From NCBI RefSeq assembly GCF_003001935.1, contig NZ_PVNG01000014.1:248001-312000 (forward strand): a stretch of DNA of 64,000 bases. Direction: 5' to 3'. Source of the DNA: Nonomuraea fuscirosea. GTDB taxonomy: Bacteria > Actinomycetota > Actinomycetes > Streptosporangiales > Streptosporangiaceae. The notes beneath the pieces are model-generated. The model ran no database searches and was not told where the DNA came from. It saw only the letters and a list, made by a program, of their open reading frames with translations. The position numbers were made by a program, and so were the translations under genes. Below are positions 27,446-36,404 of the stretch, piece after piece. Every line of letters starts with the position of its first letter. Position 1 is the first letter of the stretch.

Positions 27446-27454
27446 CCTGGTATT

Positions 27455-28357
27455 TCACAGGGGTTGGAAGTCGAGCCCGGAGATCCGGGCGCACAGGTCC
27501 CAGACGGCGTCCTGATGGGCCGGGTCCAGCGCGCTCGCGGGCCACGGCTTCCTGCGGCACCGGTCGTCGACGTACGCGCCGCTCACCCCGTCCAGCTCGG
27601 CGCTCGTGGCCGCGTACACGCTGGACCGGGCGGACCTGGTCAGATCGGACAGCAGCAGGGGCGCGACGACCTTCAGGATCAGCGGCGCGACCGGCCGGTA
27701 GAGGTACGGGAACGCCCGGATCGGCGTATCCCGGTTCATCGGCGTGTAGCCGTGGCCCGGATAGACCACGTTCGCCGTCACTCCAGAGCCGGCCAGCTCA
27801 CGAGCGAGGCGGATCGTCAGCGCCATCGTCATGGTCTTGGTGTGGTTGTAGTGGCTGAAGGTCCAGCCGCGCAGGCGGCGCTCCCCTTGCAGGTTGCCGT
27901 GGTCGATGGGCCCTCCGGGGATGCCGCCGGTCAGGTTGACCACCCGGGCGGCGGGCGCGCGCCGCAGCAGCGGCAGCAGCAGCCGGGTCAGCGCGTACGG
28001 GGCCAGCACGTGCGCCGCGAACATCAGTTCCACGCCGTCGGGTGTCAGGCGGCGGCCGGGCGGGTTGACGCCGACGTTGTTGACCAGCACGTCCAGCCGG
28101 TCGTACCGGCCGGCCACCGCCGCAGCGAGGTGGCGCAGCCCGTCGAGCGCGGTGACGTCGGCGGTGACGGCGTCCACCCTGTCGTGCCCCGCGCTGTCGC
28201 CGATCTCGCGGGCGGCCTGGGCCGCGCGCCGGGGATCGCGCCCGGCGAGCACGACCGACGCTCCCCGCCGGGCCAGCTCGCGGGCGGTCTCCATGCCGAT
28301 CCCCCCGGTGCCGCCGGTGATGAGGGCCACTCTGCCATACATGTCACTCGATGCCAT
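27455..28357 (-). CDS. Short-chain dehydrogenase/reductase (retinol-dehydrogenase-like)
   Basis: 300 residues, ATG at 28357. NAD(P) motif TGGTGGIG (about residues 14-21), DVLVNNVGVN for the NNAG motif, VVNLTGG in the catalytic strand with Thr in place of the usual Ser, and the active-site YNHTK (YxxxK) in the segment FSHYNHTKTMTMAL. Length and the C-terminal VDDRCRRKPWP fit the extended retinol-dehydrogenase or WW-oxidoreductase-like SDRs of actinomycetes. It is divergent from a TetR gene only 36 bases away. Confidence 0.9.
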   Translation of the reverse strand: MASSDMYGRVALITGGTGGIGMETARELARRGASVVLAGRDPRRAAQAAREIGDSAGHDRVDAVTADVTALDGLRHLAAAVAGRYDRLDVLVNNVGVNPPGRRLTPDGVELMFAAHVLAPYALTRLLLPLLRRAPAARVVNLTGGIPGGPIDHGNLQGERRLRGWTFSHYNHTKTMTMALTIRLARELAGSGVTANVVYPGHGYTPMNRDTPIRAFPYLYRPVAPLILKVVAPLLLSDLTRSARSSVYAATSAELDGVSGAYVDDRCRRKPWPASALDPAHQDAVWDLCARISGLDFQPL

Positions 28358-28393
28358 AAGCGTCACTATATGCCGTTCGGTACACTCGGGCGC
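28358..28393. promoter_or_regulatory. Overlapping divergent leaderless promoters (SDR/TetR)
   Basis: All signals for two genes lie in 36 bases. TACACT (28381-28386) precedes the TetR ATG by 7 bases, and TATAGT (minus strand, 28370-28365) precedes the SDR ATG by 7 bases. Between them an imperfect dyad centred on CCGTTCGG could be the TetR operator. Confidence 0.55.
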
Positions 28394-28969
28394 ATGGCAG
28401 GGCTGAGAGAACGCACCCGTCGGGCCGTCCAGGCCGAACTGGCCGCCGTGGCGCTGGAACTGTTCACCGAACGCGGCTTCGACGACGTCACGGTGGACGA
28501 CATCGCCAGAGCGGCGGGGGTGTCCAAGCGCAGCTTCTTCCGCTACTTCCCGGCGAAGGAGGACGCCGTCTTCGACGGCGTGCGGCTCATGGGCGACGAC
28601 ATCGCCGAGCAGATCACCGGCCGCCCGGCGGGCGAGCCGGCCTGGGAGTGCCTGCACGCGGTGCTGCGCGAATGGGTGGCCCGGATCGACGCCGGGAGCA
28701 GGGCCGCCCTGCGGGTGATCGAAAGCACTCCCGCGCTGCGGGCCCGGTTCCAGCAGAAGCGCGAGGAGGCGCGGGGACGGATCGCCGAGGCGCTGGCCGA
28801 GCGCACCGGGCTCGACGCCTTCGCCGTCGACCTGCTGACCTCGGCCGCCGCGACCGCCATCGACTGCGCCACGCGCGAATGGCTCCGCACCGGCGGCGCG
28901 GAGGACGAGCGGCTGAAGCTGGTGGACACCGCGTTCGACCGGCTCCGCCCCACCTGCGCCGGCTCCTGA
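28394..28969 (+). CDS. TetR-family transcriptional regulator
   Basis: 191 residues, ATG at 28394. The N-terminal HTH is typical: RAVQAELAAVALELFTERGF, then VTVDDIARAAGVSKRSFFRY and FPAKEDAVF. The rest is the helical ligand-binding domain, which differs between family members; no ligand can be named. It shares a 36-base divergent promoter region with the SDR at 27455-28357 and probably represses that gene and itself. Confidence 0.93.
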   Translation: MAGLRERTRRAVQAELAAVALELFTERGFDDVTVDDIARAAGVSKRSFFRYFPAKEDAVFDGVRLMGDDIAEQITGRPAGEPAWECLHAVLREWVARIDAGSRAALRVIESTPALRARFQQKREEARGRIAEALAERTGLDAFAVDLLTSAAATAIDCATREWLRTGGAEDERLKLVDTAFDRLRPTCAGS

Positions 28970-29038
28970 TCTCGGGCGGATTCCCGCCGGTGGACGGGCC
29001 AAGCCGCGCTATGTCGGTAATGCCGTACACTGCGGCAG

Positions 29039-30190
29039 ATGCTTCTGGCCCCCGCCCGGCTGGCCTGGCTGGACGCCCTGCGGGGACCGGCAGCGCTGGC
29101 CGTCACCATGCACCACGCCGGATGGACGTTCATCCCGGGCGTCTGGGCGGAGGTGGATCGCAGGATCGATCTCGGCACGTGGGGCGTGTTCGTGTTCTTC
29201 CTGGTCAGCGGCTACATCATCCCCGCCTCCCTGGAACGGCGCGGCGACCTGCGCGCCTTCTGGACCGGGCGTGCCTTCCGGCTGCTGCCGCTGCTGCTGA
29301 CCGCGTTCTGCCTGGCGTTCCTGCTCGTCGCGGCGGGCGTGCTGCCCGCGCCTCCGGGGCTCGGCGACCGTCCGCCGCTGCTCGTCGCCTTAGGCAACCT
29401 GACCATGCTGCAGGAACTGCTGAACCTGCCCGCGGTCATCAGTGTGACGTGGACGCTGTCGTACGAGATGGCCTTCTACCTGCTGTGCGTCGCGTTGTTC
29501 GCGGCGCGGCAGGCGCACAGGTCGGCGGGGATCGCGATCGTCCTGGCCCTGCTGGCCGTGCCGCTCGGCCTGCTGCTGCCGAGGGCCGCGATCGGCGACG
29601 GGGCCGATCTGACCGCCGCGCTGCTCGGTCTCGCGGTGGTCGCGGCCGTCGCGCTGACCCTGCTGGGCCGCGGCACCGCGCGTACGGCGGGCGCGCTCAC
29701 GGGTGGCCTGCTGGCGCTGGCGCTGGTGATCCTGGGCAGCAGGGGCGGCACCTGGCAGGGAGTGATCATCCTGGCCACGATGTTCGCGGGGACGGCGGTG
29801 TACCGCGCGGAGCAGGGGACGATCTCCCGGCCGGCCGCCACGGTCGCGGTGGCCGCGGCGCTCGGCTGCGGGCTGCCCGCCAAGGCCGATCCCGCCTGGG
29901 CGCCGGCGATCGTGCTGGCCTTCGGCGCGTTCGCGCTGGCGTACGCGCTGCGCCGGCGCCGTTTCCCGCGCTGGCTGGCGGGCCTCGGCGTGATCAGCTT
30001 CTCCCTGTATCTGCTGCATCCGCTGCTGCTGTACGCGAGCCCGAACCTGCCGGTCTACCTCCTCGTGCTGATCCCGCTCAGCCTGCTGACCTACCGGGTG
30101 ATCGAGCTTCCGGCCCAGCGGCTGGGCAGGCGGCTGATCGCGAGCGGGCGCGGCGACCCGGCCGAAGCCTCACCCCCGCCGCCCCGGTAA
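29039..30190 (+). CDS. Acyltransferase 3 family membrane protein (OafA/YrhL-like)
   Basis: 383 residues, ATG at 29039 with TACACT seven bases upstream. LAWLDALRGPAALAVTMHHA contains the conserved RxxA and catalytic His region, and FVFFLVSGYIIP and the Arg-rich RAFRLLPLLL are family hallmarks. About ten membrane helices follow. Such proteins transfer acyl groups, usually acetyl, to sugars, lipids or secondary metabolites at the membrane. The substrate is unknown and the neighbours give no hint. Confidence 0.88.
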   Translation: MLLAPARLAWLDALRGPAALAVTMHHAGWTFIPGVWAEVDRRIDLGTWGVFVFFLVSGYIIPASLERRGDLRAFWTGRAFRLLPLLLTAFCLAFLLVAAGVLPAPPGLGDRPPLLVALGNLTMLQELLNLPAVISVTWTLSYEMAFYLLCVALFAARQAHRSAGIAIVLALLAVPLGLLLPRAAIGDGADLTAALLGLAVVAAVALTLLGRGTARTAGALTGGLLALALVILGSRGGTWQGVIILATMFAGTAVYRAEQGTISRPAATVAVAAALGCGLPAKADPAWAPAIVLAFGAFALAYALRRRRFPRWLAGLGVISFSLYLLHPLLLYASPNLPVYLLVLIPLSLLTYRVIELPAQRLGRRLIASGRGDPAEASPPPPR

Positions 30191-30197
30191 GCGCCGC

Positions 30198-30854
30198 TCA
30201 GGAGCGGGCGCCCTTGCCGCTGAGGTAGCCGACGACCATCTCGCCGACCATGCGCCGCTGCCGGGCCCGGTGCTCGGCGGCGGTCATGTCGCGCCCGAAC
30301 AGCGCGCCGAACGTGTGCTGGTTGGCCACCCTGAACACGCAGAACGCGCTGATCATCATGTGCACGTCGATCGCGTCGGCCTCGGTGACGAAGTCACCCG
30401 ACGCCTGCCCCGCGTCCAGGATGCGCTCGATCAGGTCGAGCACCGGCGTGCCCAGGTTGGCCAGCACCTCGGACTTGCGGATGTGCTCGGCGCGGTGCAC
30501 GTTCTCGATCGCGACGAGCTGGATGAACTCGCGGTGCGCGTCGTGGTGGTCGAAGGTCAGCTCGGCCAGCGTGCGGATGGCCTCGACCGGCGCCAGGTGC
30601 TCCACGTCCACCGTGCGCTCCGCCGCGCGCACCTCGGCGTACACCTTCTCCAGCACGGCGATGTAGAGCCGTTCCTTGCTGCCGAAGTAGTAGTAGATCA
30701 TCCGCTTGGTGGTGCGCATGCGGGCCGCGATCTCGTCGACCCGCGCGCCCGCGTAGCCCTCGCGGGCGAACTCGCGCTGCGCGACCTCCAGGATCTCCGC
30801 TCTGGTCCGGTCGGCGTCCCGCTGGCGTTCGGAGGCGGCGGGGGGCGAGGTCAT
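30198..30854 (-). CDS. TetR-family transcriptional regulator
   Basis: 218 residues, ATG at 30854. HTH: RAEILEVAQREFAREGYAGA, then VDEIAARMRTTKRMIYYYF, followed by GSKERLYIAVLEKVYAEV. The C-terminal helical domain is of the TetR_C type seen in regulators of aromatic degradation. It lies 70 bases downstream of the pcaDC fusion on the same strand, so it may be the last gene of the protocatechuate operon or control a part of it; the sequence does not decide. Confidence 0.92.
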   Translation of the reverse strand: MTSPPAASERQRDADRTRAEILEVAQREFAREGYAGARVDEIAARMRTTKRMIYYYFGSKERLYIAVLEKVYAEVRAAERTVDVEHLAPVEAIRTLAELTFDHHDAHREFIQLVAIENVHRAEHIRKSEVLANLGTPVLDLIERILDAGQASGDFVTEADAIDVHMMISAFCVFRVANQHTFGALFGRDMTAAEHRARQRRMVGEMVVGYLSGKGARS

Positions 30855-30924
30855 TCGCTCATCATAGATCCGCCCGCGGGCCTGACGGCGAGCCGGCCGC
30901 CGGCGCCGGCCCCGTTCCCGCTGC

Positions 30925-32082
30925 TCAGGGCTCCTGCTCCAGCTCCGTCAGCACCCGCTGGGCGACGGCGAACGCGGCGTTGGCGGCCGGGACCCCGCAG
31001 TAGACGGCGCTCTGCAGCAGCACCTCGCCGATCTCGTCGGGGGTGAGCCCGTTGCGCAGGGCCGCGCGTACGTGCATGGCCAGCTCGTCGAGGTGCCCGC
31101 GGGCAACGAGCGCGGTGAGCGTGACGCAACTGCGGGTACGGCGGTCGAGCCCCGGACGGGTCCAGATCTCGCCCCAGGCGTAGCGGGTGATGAAGTCCTG
31201 GAAGTCCCTGGTGAAGCCGGTCGTCCGGGCCGCGGCGCGGTCGACGTGGGCGTCGCCGAGCACTTCGCGCCGAACCTGCGTGCCGGTGGGGCCGGGCAGG
31301 TGGGTGAGCAGGGCCTGGGTGACGCGGGCCGGCTGGTCCACGTTCGCCAGGTGCGCGGCGGCCGGGAGCTCCACGAGGGTGGCGCCGGGAATGCCGTCGG
31401 CCAGCTCCCTGGCGTGCGGCGGCGGGGTCGCCGGGTCCTCGCGCCCGGCCACGACCAGGGTCGGCACGGTGACGGCCGCCAGGTCGGCGCGCAGGTCGTA
31501 AGCCCCGAGCGCGTCGCAGCAGGCGGCGTACCCGGCGGGGTCGGCGGCGGCCAGGTCACCGAGCAGCTCGCCCCGCAGAGTCCGGCCGGTCCTGGGCTCG
31601 CCGTTCGGAGATCGGTCGTTCGGGAGGCCGGGGTCAGACGTGTGGGCGAACCAGCGGCCTGGGGCGGTTTCCAGCAGCGGCGCGGTGCCCTGGGTGCGGA
31701 CCAGGGCGGCTCGCTCCTGCCACGCGCGCGGGTCGCCGAAGCGGGCGCTGGAGCAGATCATGGTCAGGGAACGCAGCCGTCCCGGATGCCGGACCGCCAG
31801 CGTGGCGCCGATCGCGCCGCCGATCGAGACCCCGGCGTAGTGGAAGCCGTCCATGCCCTCGGCGGCGGCCACCTCCAGGACCAGCTCCGCCAGGTCGTCG
31901 ACGGTGCTCGCCTTGCCGTCGGCGGGCGAGTCGCCGTGGCCGGGCAGGTCGTACCGGAGCACTCTGAAGGTGCGGGCGAGCGCCTGGAGCTGCGGCTGCC
32001 ACAGGCGCAGGGAGGTGCCGAGCGACGGTCCGAGGATGAGCGGCTGCCCCTGCTCGGGGCCGTCCAGCCGGTAGTGCAGCAT
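30925..32082 (-). CDS. pcaL: 3-oxoadipate enol-lactonase / 4-carboxymuconolactone decarboxylase fusion (PcaDC, PcaL)
   Basis: 385 residues. Residues 1-255 are an alpha/beta hydrolase (enol-lactone hydrolase): YDLPGHGDSP, nucleophile YAGVSIGGAIG, acid GREDPATPPPHA and His in AAAHLANVDQP. Residues 265-385 are a carboxymuconolactone decarboxylase: FQDFITRYAWGEIWTRPGLD and VALR-type helices such as ELAMHVRAALRNGLTPDEIG. The fusion converts 4-carboxymuconolactone through the enol-lactone to 3-oxoadipate. The start shares one base with the pcaB stop (TGATG). Confidence 0.95.
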   Translation of the reverse strand: MLHYRLDGPEQGQPLILGPSLGTSLRLWQPQLQALARTFRVLRYDLPGHGDSPADGKASTVDDLAELVLEVAAAEGMDGFHYAGVSIGGAIGATLAVRHPGRLRSLTMICSSARFGDPRAWQERAALVRTQGTAPLLETAPGRWFAHTSDPGLPNDRSPNGEPRTGRTLRGELLGDLAAADPAGYAACCDALGAYDLRADLAAVTVPTLVVAGREDPATPPPHARELADGIPGATLVELPAAAHLANVDQPARVTQALLTHLPGPTGTQVRREVLGDAHVDRAAARTTGFTRDFQDFITRYAWGEIWTRPGLDRRTRSCVTLTALVARGHLDELAMHVRAALRNGLTPDEIGEVLLQSAVYCGVPAANAAFAVAQRVLTELEQEP

Positions 32083-33374
32083 CAGTGGGGTGCCTCGTCC
32101 TGGTAGGGAGCCGGTGGGGGTGAGGGGGCGGCGAGGGCGCGGTCCACGAGGGCGGGGGCCGGGGCGGCGTCCCCCGTGACGGTCAGGTTCGCGCGCATGC
32201 GTTCCGGGTGCACGCGCAGGTCGGCGACGAGTTCGGCGGCGTCTCTGGCGGCGCCCGCGACCAGGCGCAACGCCTCGCGCAGCGGCTGCCATTCGGCGTG
32301 CCAGGCGCCGGAGGGGCGCTCGTCCTCGGCGGCGAGCGAGCCGTACAGGATGGCGGCGAGCGCGGGCACCTGGCGGCCGGCGGCGGCGATCATCGTGGCC
32401 CGGACCGGGTTGTGCTTGTGCGGCATGGACGACGAGCCGCCGCCGACGCCCTCGGAGAGCTCGCCGATCTCGGTCCGCGACAGGACCAGCACGTCGGCCG
32501 CGAGCTTGCCCAGCGCCCCCGCGGTGAACGCCAGCGCCCCGGCCAGGTCCGCGATCGGCGTGCGCAGGACGTGCCAGGGCAGCAGCGGCTCGGCCAGCCC
32601 CAGCTCGGCCGCGAACCGCCCGGGCAACCGCGACGCCACCTCCACCGCTTCCGGCACCGGCTCCTGGGCGGGCCGGAAGGCGGCGAGGGTGCCCGCGGCG
32701 CCGCCGAGCTGGGCCGGGAGGGAGCGGCGGGCGGCGGTGAGACGGATGCGGGCGTCGCCGGCCAGCCGGTGCCAGCCCGCCGCCTTCAGCCCGAACGTGG
32801 TGGGGACGGCCTGCTGGGTGAGCGTCCTGGCGGCCATGAGGGTGTCGCGGTGCTCGGCGGCCAGCGCGGCGAGCCGGTCGGTCGTCCGTTCCAGATCGGC
32901 CAGTACGGGCCCCAGCGCGCGGTGCGCCACGAGCATGAGAGCCGTATCCACGATGTCCTGACTTGTCGCACCACGATGGACGTACTCCCCGAAAGGAGCG
33001 GCCACCGCGCGGAGGTCGGCCACGAGGGGGATGACGGGGTTGCCGCCGGAGCGCGCCCGCACCACCAGGTCCTCCAGGCAGAACGCCTCCGCGCGGGCGG
33101 CGGCCGTCACCGCCTCCGCCGCCTCGGGCGGGACGAGCCCGAGCGCCGCCTGCGCCCGGGTCAGCGCGGCCTCGGCGTCCAGCATGGCCCGCAGCACGGC
33201 GGCGTCCCCGGTCGCCTCGGCCCCGCCCCGCATCGGTGAGAGCAACCCGAGATCCGCTCCCGCGCTCGCGCAGGCCACGTCGCGCCCCGCTCCCGCGCTC
33301 GCGGACGAGCCGTCTCCCCCCGTCCCCCCGCCGCCAGGAGTGGCGGGGTGCGGGCCGGGGTCAGCCGAAGTCAA
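32082..33374 (-). CDS. pcaB: 3-carboxy-cis,cis-muconate cycloisomerase
   Basis: 430 residues if the TTG at 33374 is used, which has AAGGAG 9 bases upstream; a GTG at 33278 would remove a Gly/Pro-rich 32-residue extension and is a real alternative. The family signature of the fumarase/aspartase superfamily is GGGSSSMPHKHNPVRATM (about residue 310). GATSQDIVDTALMLV and TLTQQAVPTTFGLKAAGW are the other two conserved regions. It lactonises 3-carboxymuconate made by PcaGH. The stop is coupled to pcaL. Confidence 0.93.
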   Translation of the reverse strand: MTSADPGPHPATPGGGGTGGDGSSASAGAGRDVACASAGADLGLLSPMRGGAEATGDAAVLRAMLDAEAALTRAQAALGLVPPEAAEAVTAAARAEAFCLEDLVVRARSGGNPVIPLVADLRAVAAPFGEYVHRGATSQDIVDTALMLVAHRALGPVLADLERTTDRLAALAAEHRDTLMAARTLTQQAVPTTFGLKAAGWHRLAGDARIRLTAARRSLPAQLGGAAGTLAAFRPAQEPVPEAVEVASRLPGRFAAELGLAEPLLPWHVLRTPIADLAGALAFTAGALGKLAADVLVLSRTEIGELSEGVGGGSSSMPHKHNPVRATMIAAAGRQVPALAAILYGSLAAEDERPSGAWHAEWQPLREALRLVAGAARDAAELVADLRVHPERMRANLTVTGDAAPAPALVDRALAAPSPPPAPYQDEAPH

Positions 33375-33885
33375 GGAAGACCGTCTCCTTCTCTCCTTGC
33401 AGGTGGATGTCGAAGCGGCGTACCCCTTCCCGTTCCTCCACCGCCACCAGCGTCTGCCGGCGCTCCGGCGGCAGCGAGTCGAGGAAGGCGTCCCGCCCGA
33501 GGTAGATGCGGGTGTAGAGATGACGCAGCAGCCCGCGCGCGAACACGCACACGCTGATGTACCCGTTCGCCGGCTCGACCGTACGCAGGGTCCAGTGCCC
33601 GTCCCGATCGGTGGCGACGCGGCCGAAGCCGGTGAAGGTGACGCCGTCGCGGCCGAGCACGGCGCCGCTGGTCGGGTCGCGGCGCAGCGAGCCGGGCGCG
33701 CCGCGCACCTGTCCCCGCGAGTCGGCCTGCCAGAACTCGAGCAGCGCGTCGGGCACGGGCTCCCCCGCGCCGTCGTAGACGTAGCCGTGGACGGCGATCC
33801 CGCCGAGCGCGATGTCGCCGCCGCCGGGGAACGGCAGCGCGTACCCGTAGAAGGGGCCCACGGTCTGTGAGGGGGTGGGGTTCAA
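33361..33885 (-). CDS. pcaG: Protocatechuate 3,4-dioxygenase alpha subunit
   Basis: 174 residues from the TTG at 33885, which overlaps the pcaH stop (TTGA) and has GGAGGAAGG just upstream. The typical N-terminus PTPSQTVGPFYGYALPFPGG follows directly. This non-iron-ligand subunit shares the intradiol dioxygenase beta-sandwich: GYVYDGAGEPVPDALLEFWQ and FGRVATDRDGHWTLRTV. It forms the active-site pocket with PcaH, which holds the iron. The 3' end overlaps pcaB by 14 bases. Confidence 0.94.
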   Translation of the reverse strand: MNPTPSQTVGPFYGYALPFPGGGDIALGGIAVHGYVYDGAGEPVPDALLEFWQADSRGQVRGAPGSLRRDPTSGAVLGRDGVTFTGFGRVATDRDGHWTLRTVEPANGYISVCVFARGLLRHLYTRIYLGRDAFLDSLPPERRQTLVAVEEREGVRRFDIHLQGEKETVFLDFG

Positions 33886-34622
33886 CAGCCTTCCTCCATC
33901 CAGGTCGCGGCGGGTCCGTCGAGGACGATGTCCCACCGGTAGCCGAGCGAGAACTCGGGCACCGACAGCTCGTGCGCGTACGAGGCGATCAGCCGCTGCC
34001 TGGCGCTCTCGTCGGTCACCGACTGCAGGATCGGGTCGTACGGGAACAGCGGATCGCCGGGAAAGTACATCTGGGTGACGAGGCGCTGGGTGAACGAGGA
34101 CCCGAACAGCGAGAAGTGGATGTGCGCCGGCCGCCAGGCGTTGACGTGGTTACGCCACGGATAGGCGCCGGGCTTGATCGTGGTGAACCGGTAGGAGCCG
34201 TCGTCGCCGGTCAGGCAGCGGCCGACGCCGGTGAAGTTCGGGTCGAGCGGCGCGGGGTGGTCGTCACGCTGGTGCAGGTAGCGTCCGGACGCGTTGGCCT
34301 GCCAGACCTCGACGAGCTGGTTGCGCACCGGCCGGCCGTCGCGGTCGAGCACGCGCCCCTGTACGGTGATCCGCTCGCCGAGGGGCTCGCCCATGTGCTG
34401 CTTGGTGAGGTCGTTGTCCGTCGGCGTGACGTCGGTGACGCCGAAAACGGGCCCCGACAGTTCGACGGCCTCGGGGTCCTTGATGGGCACCAGTGGCTGC
34501 CGGGGGTGCCGGAGCCGGGTGCTGCGGTAGGGGGTGTAGTCCCGCGCGGGGTGGTCGGCCGCCGTGCCCGCGAGCGCGGCGATCTCCTGGTCGATGTCGG
34601 ACTGCTGGAGGGGTTCAGACAT
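33882..34622 (-). CDS. pcaH: Protocatechuate 3,4-dioxygenase beta subunit
   Basis: 246 residues. It cleaves protocatechuate to 3-carboxy-cis,cis-muconate with non-heme Fe(III). Likely iron ligands are visible: Tyr in ASGRYLHQRD, Tyr in PGAYPWRN, and the two His of WRPAHIHFSLFG. VQGRVLDRDGRPVRNQLVEV is the intradiol dioxygenase core. The ATG at 34622 lies four bases after the pcaF stop, and the gene is coupled to pcaG. Confidence 0.96.
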   Translation of the reverse strand: MSEPLQQSDIDQEIAALAGTAADHPARDYTPYRSTRLRHPRQPLVPIKDPEAVELSGPVFGVTDVTPTDNDLTKQHMGEPLGERITVQGRVLDRDGRPVRNQLVEVWQANASGRYLHQRDDHPAPLDPNFTGVGRCLTGDDGSYRFTTIKPGAYPWRNHVNAWRPAHIHFSLFGSSFTQRLVTQMYFPGDPLFPYDPILQSVTDESARQRLIASYAHELSVPEFSLGYRWDIVLDGPAATWMEEGC

Positions 34623-34626
34623 TCCG

Positions 34627-35775
34627 CTACCTTTCGAGTACGACGGCCAGCCCTTGACCGACGCCGATGCAGAGGCAGGCGAGCCCGGTGCCCGAGCCGG
34701 CGGCGGCCAGCCGGTGGGCCACCGCGCCGGTCACGCGGGCTCCCGAGGCGCCGAGCGGGTGGCCGATCGCGATGGCGCCGCCGTCGGGGTTGACGATGGC
34801 CGGGTCGAGGTCGGGCAGTTCGGCCAGGCAGCCGAGCACCTGCGCGGCGAACGCCTCGTTCAGCTCGGCGGTGGCCAGGTCGCCGAACCGCCGGCCCGCC
34901 TTGGCCAGCGCCCGGTTCGCCGCCTCGACGGGGCCGAGGCCGAAGTAGCGCGGCTCCAGCGCGCTGACCCCGCTGGCCACGATCCTGGCCAGGGGCTCGC
35001 GGCCGCGCAGCCCCGCCTCGTCGGTCAGCAGCAGCGCCGCCGCGCCGTCGTTCAGCGGGGAGGAGTTGCCCGCGGTGACGGTGCCGCCGTCCTTGCGGAA
35101 GGCGGGCTTGAGCTTGGCCAGCGCCTCCAGGGAGGTGTCGTGGCGGATGCCCTCGTCGCGGGTGACGGACGCGATCGGGACGATCTCCCGTTCGAGCGAC
35201 GCCTTGGCCGCCTTCTGGTGGCTGGCCAGCGCGAACGCGTCCTGCTCCGGGCGGGTGATGCCGTGCTTGTCGGCGATCAGCTCGGCGCCCTCGCCGAGCG
35301 CGACCGTGTGCTGGGCGGGCATGGCCGGGTTGACCAGCCGCCAGCCGAGCGTGGTGGAGACCAGCTCCTGGCCGCCGGCCGGGAAGGCGCGTTCCGGCTT
35401 GGGCAGCACCCACGGCGCGCGGGTCATCGACTCCACGCCGCCGGCGATCACGGCCGAGGCGTCGCCGAGCGCGATGGCCCGGTAGGCCTGGATGACGGCC
35501 TCCATGCCGGAGCCGCACAGCCGGTTCACGGTCACGCCCGGCGTGGTGATCGGCAGGCCGCCGAGGATGGCGGCCATGCGGGCGACGTTGCGGTTCTCCT
35601 CGCCGGCGCCGTTGGCGTTGCCGAGCACGACCTCGTCCACGGCCTCCAGCTCGTTGCGCTCGGTCAGCGCCGAGACGACGTGCGCGGCCAGGTCGTCCGG
35701 GCGGATCCCGGACAGGGCGCCGCCGTAGCGGCCGAACGGCGTGCGTACGGCGTCGGCGATGTAGACGTCTCTCAT
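34627..35775 (-). CDS. pcaF: 3-oxoadipyl-CoA thiolase
   Basis: 382 residues, ATG at 35775 overlapping the pcaJ stop (ATGA). Thiolase active-site residues: nucleophile Cys in TVNRLCGSGMEAV, His in GAIAIGHPLGASGAR and the C-terminal Cys in LACLCIGVGQG. It splits 3-oxoadipyl-CoA into succinyl-CoA and acetyl-CoA, the last step of the pathway. It is slightly shorter than the usual 400 residues but all motifs are present. Confidence 0.95.
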   Translation of the reverse strand: MRDVYIADAVRTPFGRYGGALSGIRPDDLAAHVVSALTERNELEAVDEVVLGNANGAGEENRNVARMAAILGGLPITTPGVTVNRLCGSGMEAVIQAYRAIALGDASAVIAGGVESMTRAPWVLPKPERAFPAGGQELVSTTLGWRLVNPAMPAQHTVALGEGAELIADKHGITRPEQDAFALASHQKAAKASLEREIVPIASVTRDEGIRHDTSLEALAKLKPAFRKDGGTVTAGNSSPLNDGAAALLLTDEAGLRGREPLARIVASGVSALEPRYFGLGPVEAANRALAKAGRRFGDLATAELNEAFAAQVLGCLAELPDLDPAIVNPDGGAIAIGHPLGASGARVTGAVAHRLAAAGSGTGLACLCIGVGQGLAVVLER

Positions 35776-36404
35776 GTCGCGATGACCTCCGCGTCGGTAC
35801 GGTCGCGCAGTTCGTCCAGGGTCACGCCCGGCGCGCGTTCCACGAGCGTGAGCCCCTGCTCGGTGACGTCGAGGACCCCGAGGTCGGTGATGATCCGGTG
35901 GACGCATTCCTTCCCCGTCAGCGGCAGCGAGCACTCCTCGACGATCTTCGCGGAGCCGTCCTTGGCGTTGTGCTCCATGATCACGATGACCTTGCGGGCG
36001 CCGTGCACGAGGTCCATGGCCCCGCCCATGCCTTTCACCAGCCGGCCGGGGACCATCCAGTTGGCCAGGTCGCCGCGGGCCGAGACCTGCATCGCGCCGA
36101 GCACCGCCACGTCGATGTGACCGCCGCGGATCATGCCGAACGACAGCGAGGAGTCGAAGAACGACGCGCCGGGGAGCACGGTGACGGTCTCCTTTCCGGC
36201 GTTGATCAGGTCGGGGTCGACCTCGTCCTCGGCCGGGTAGGGGCCGACGCCGAGGATGCCGTTCTCGGAGTGGAGGACCACGTCGACGCCGGGCGGCAGG
36301 TGGCCGGGGATGCGGGTGGGCAGGCCGATGCCCAGGTTGACGTAGTCGCCGTCGCGCAGCTCGGCGGCGGCCCTGGCGACCATCTCGTCACGAGTCCAGC
36401 TCAT
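35772..36404 (-). CDS. pcaJ: 3-oxoadipate CoA-transferase subunit B
   Basis: 210 residues, ATG at 36404 overlapping the pcaI stop. The catalytic glutamate lies in the family motif VVLHSENGILGVGPYP (about residues 43-58). YVNLGIGLPTRIP is the N-terminal signature and VKGMGGAMDLVHGARKVIV the conserved core. With PcaI it transfers CoA from succinyl-CoA to 3-oxoadipate. Confidence 0.95.
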   Translation of the reverse strand: MSWTRDEMVARAAAELRDGDYVNLGIGLPTRIPGHLPPGVDVVLHSENGILGVGPYPAEDEVDPDLINAGKETVTVLPGASFFDSSLSFGMIRGGHIDVAVLGAMQVSARGDLANWMVPGRLVKGMGGAMDLVHGARKVIVIMEHNAKDGSAKIVEECSLPLTGKECVHRIITDLGVLDVTEQGLTLVERAPGVTLDELRDRTDAEVIAT

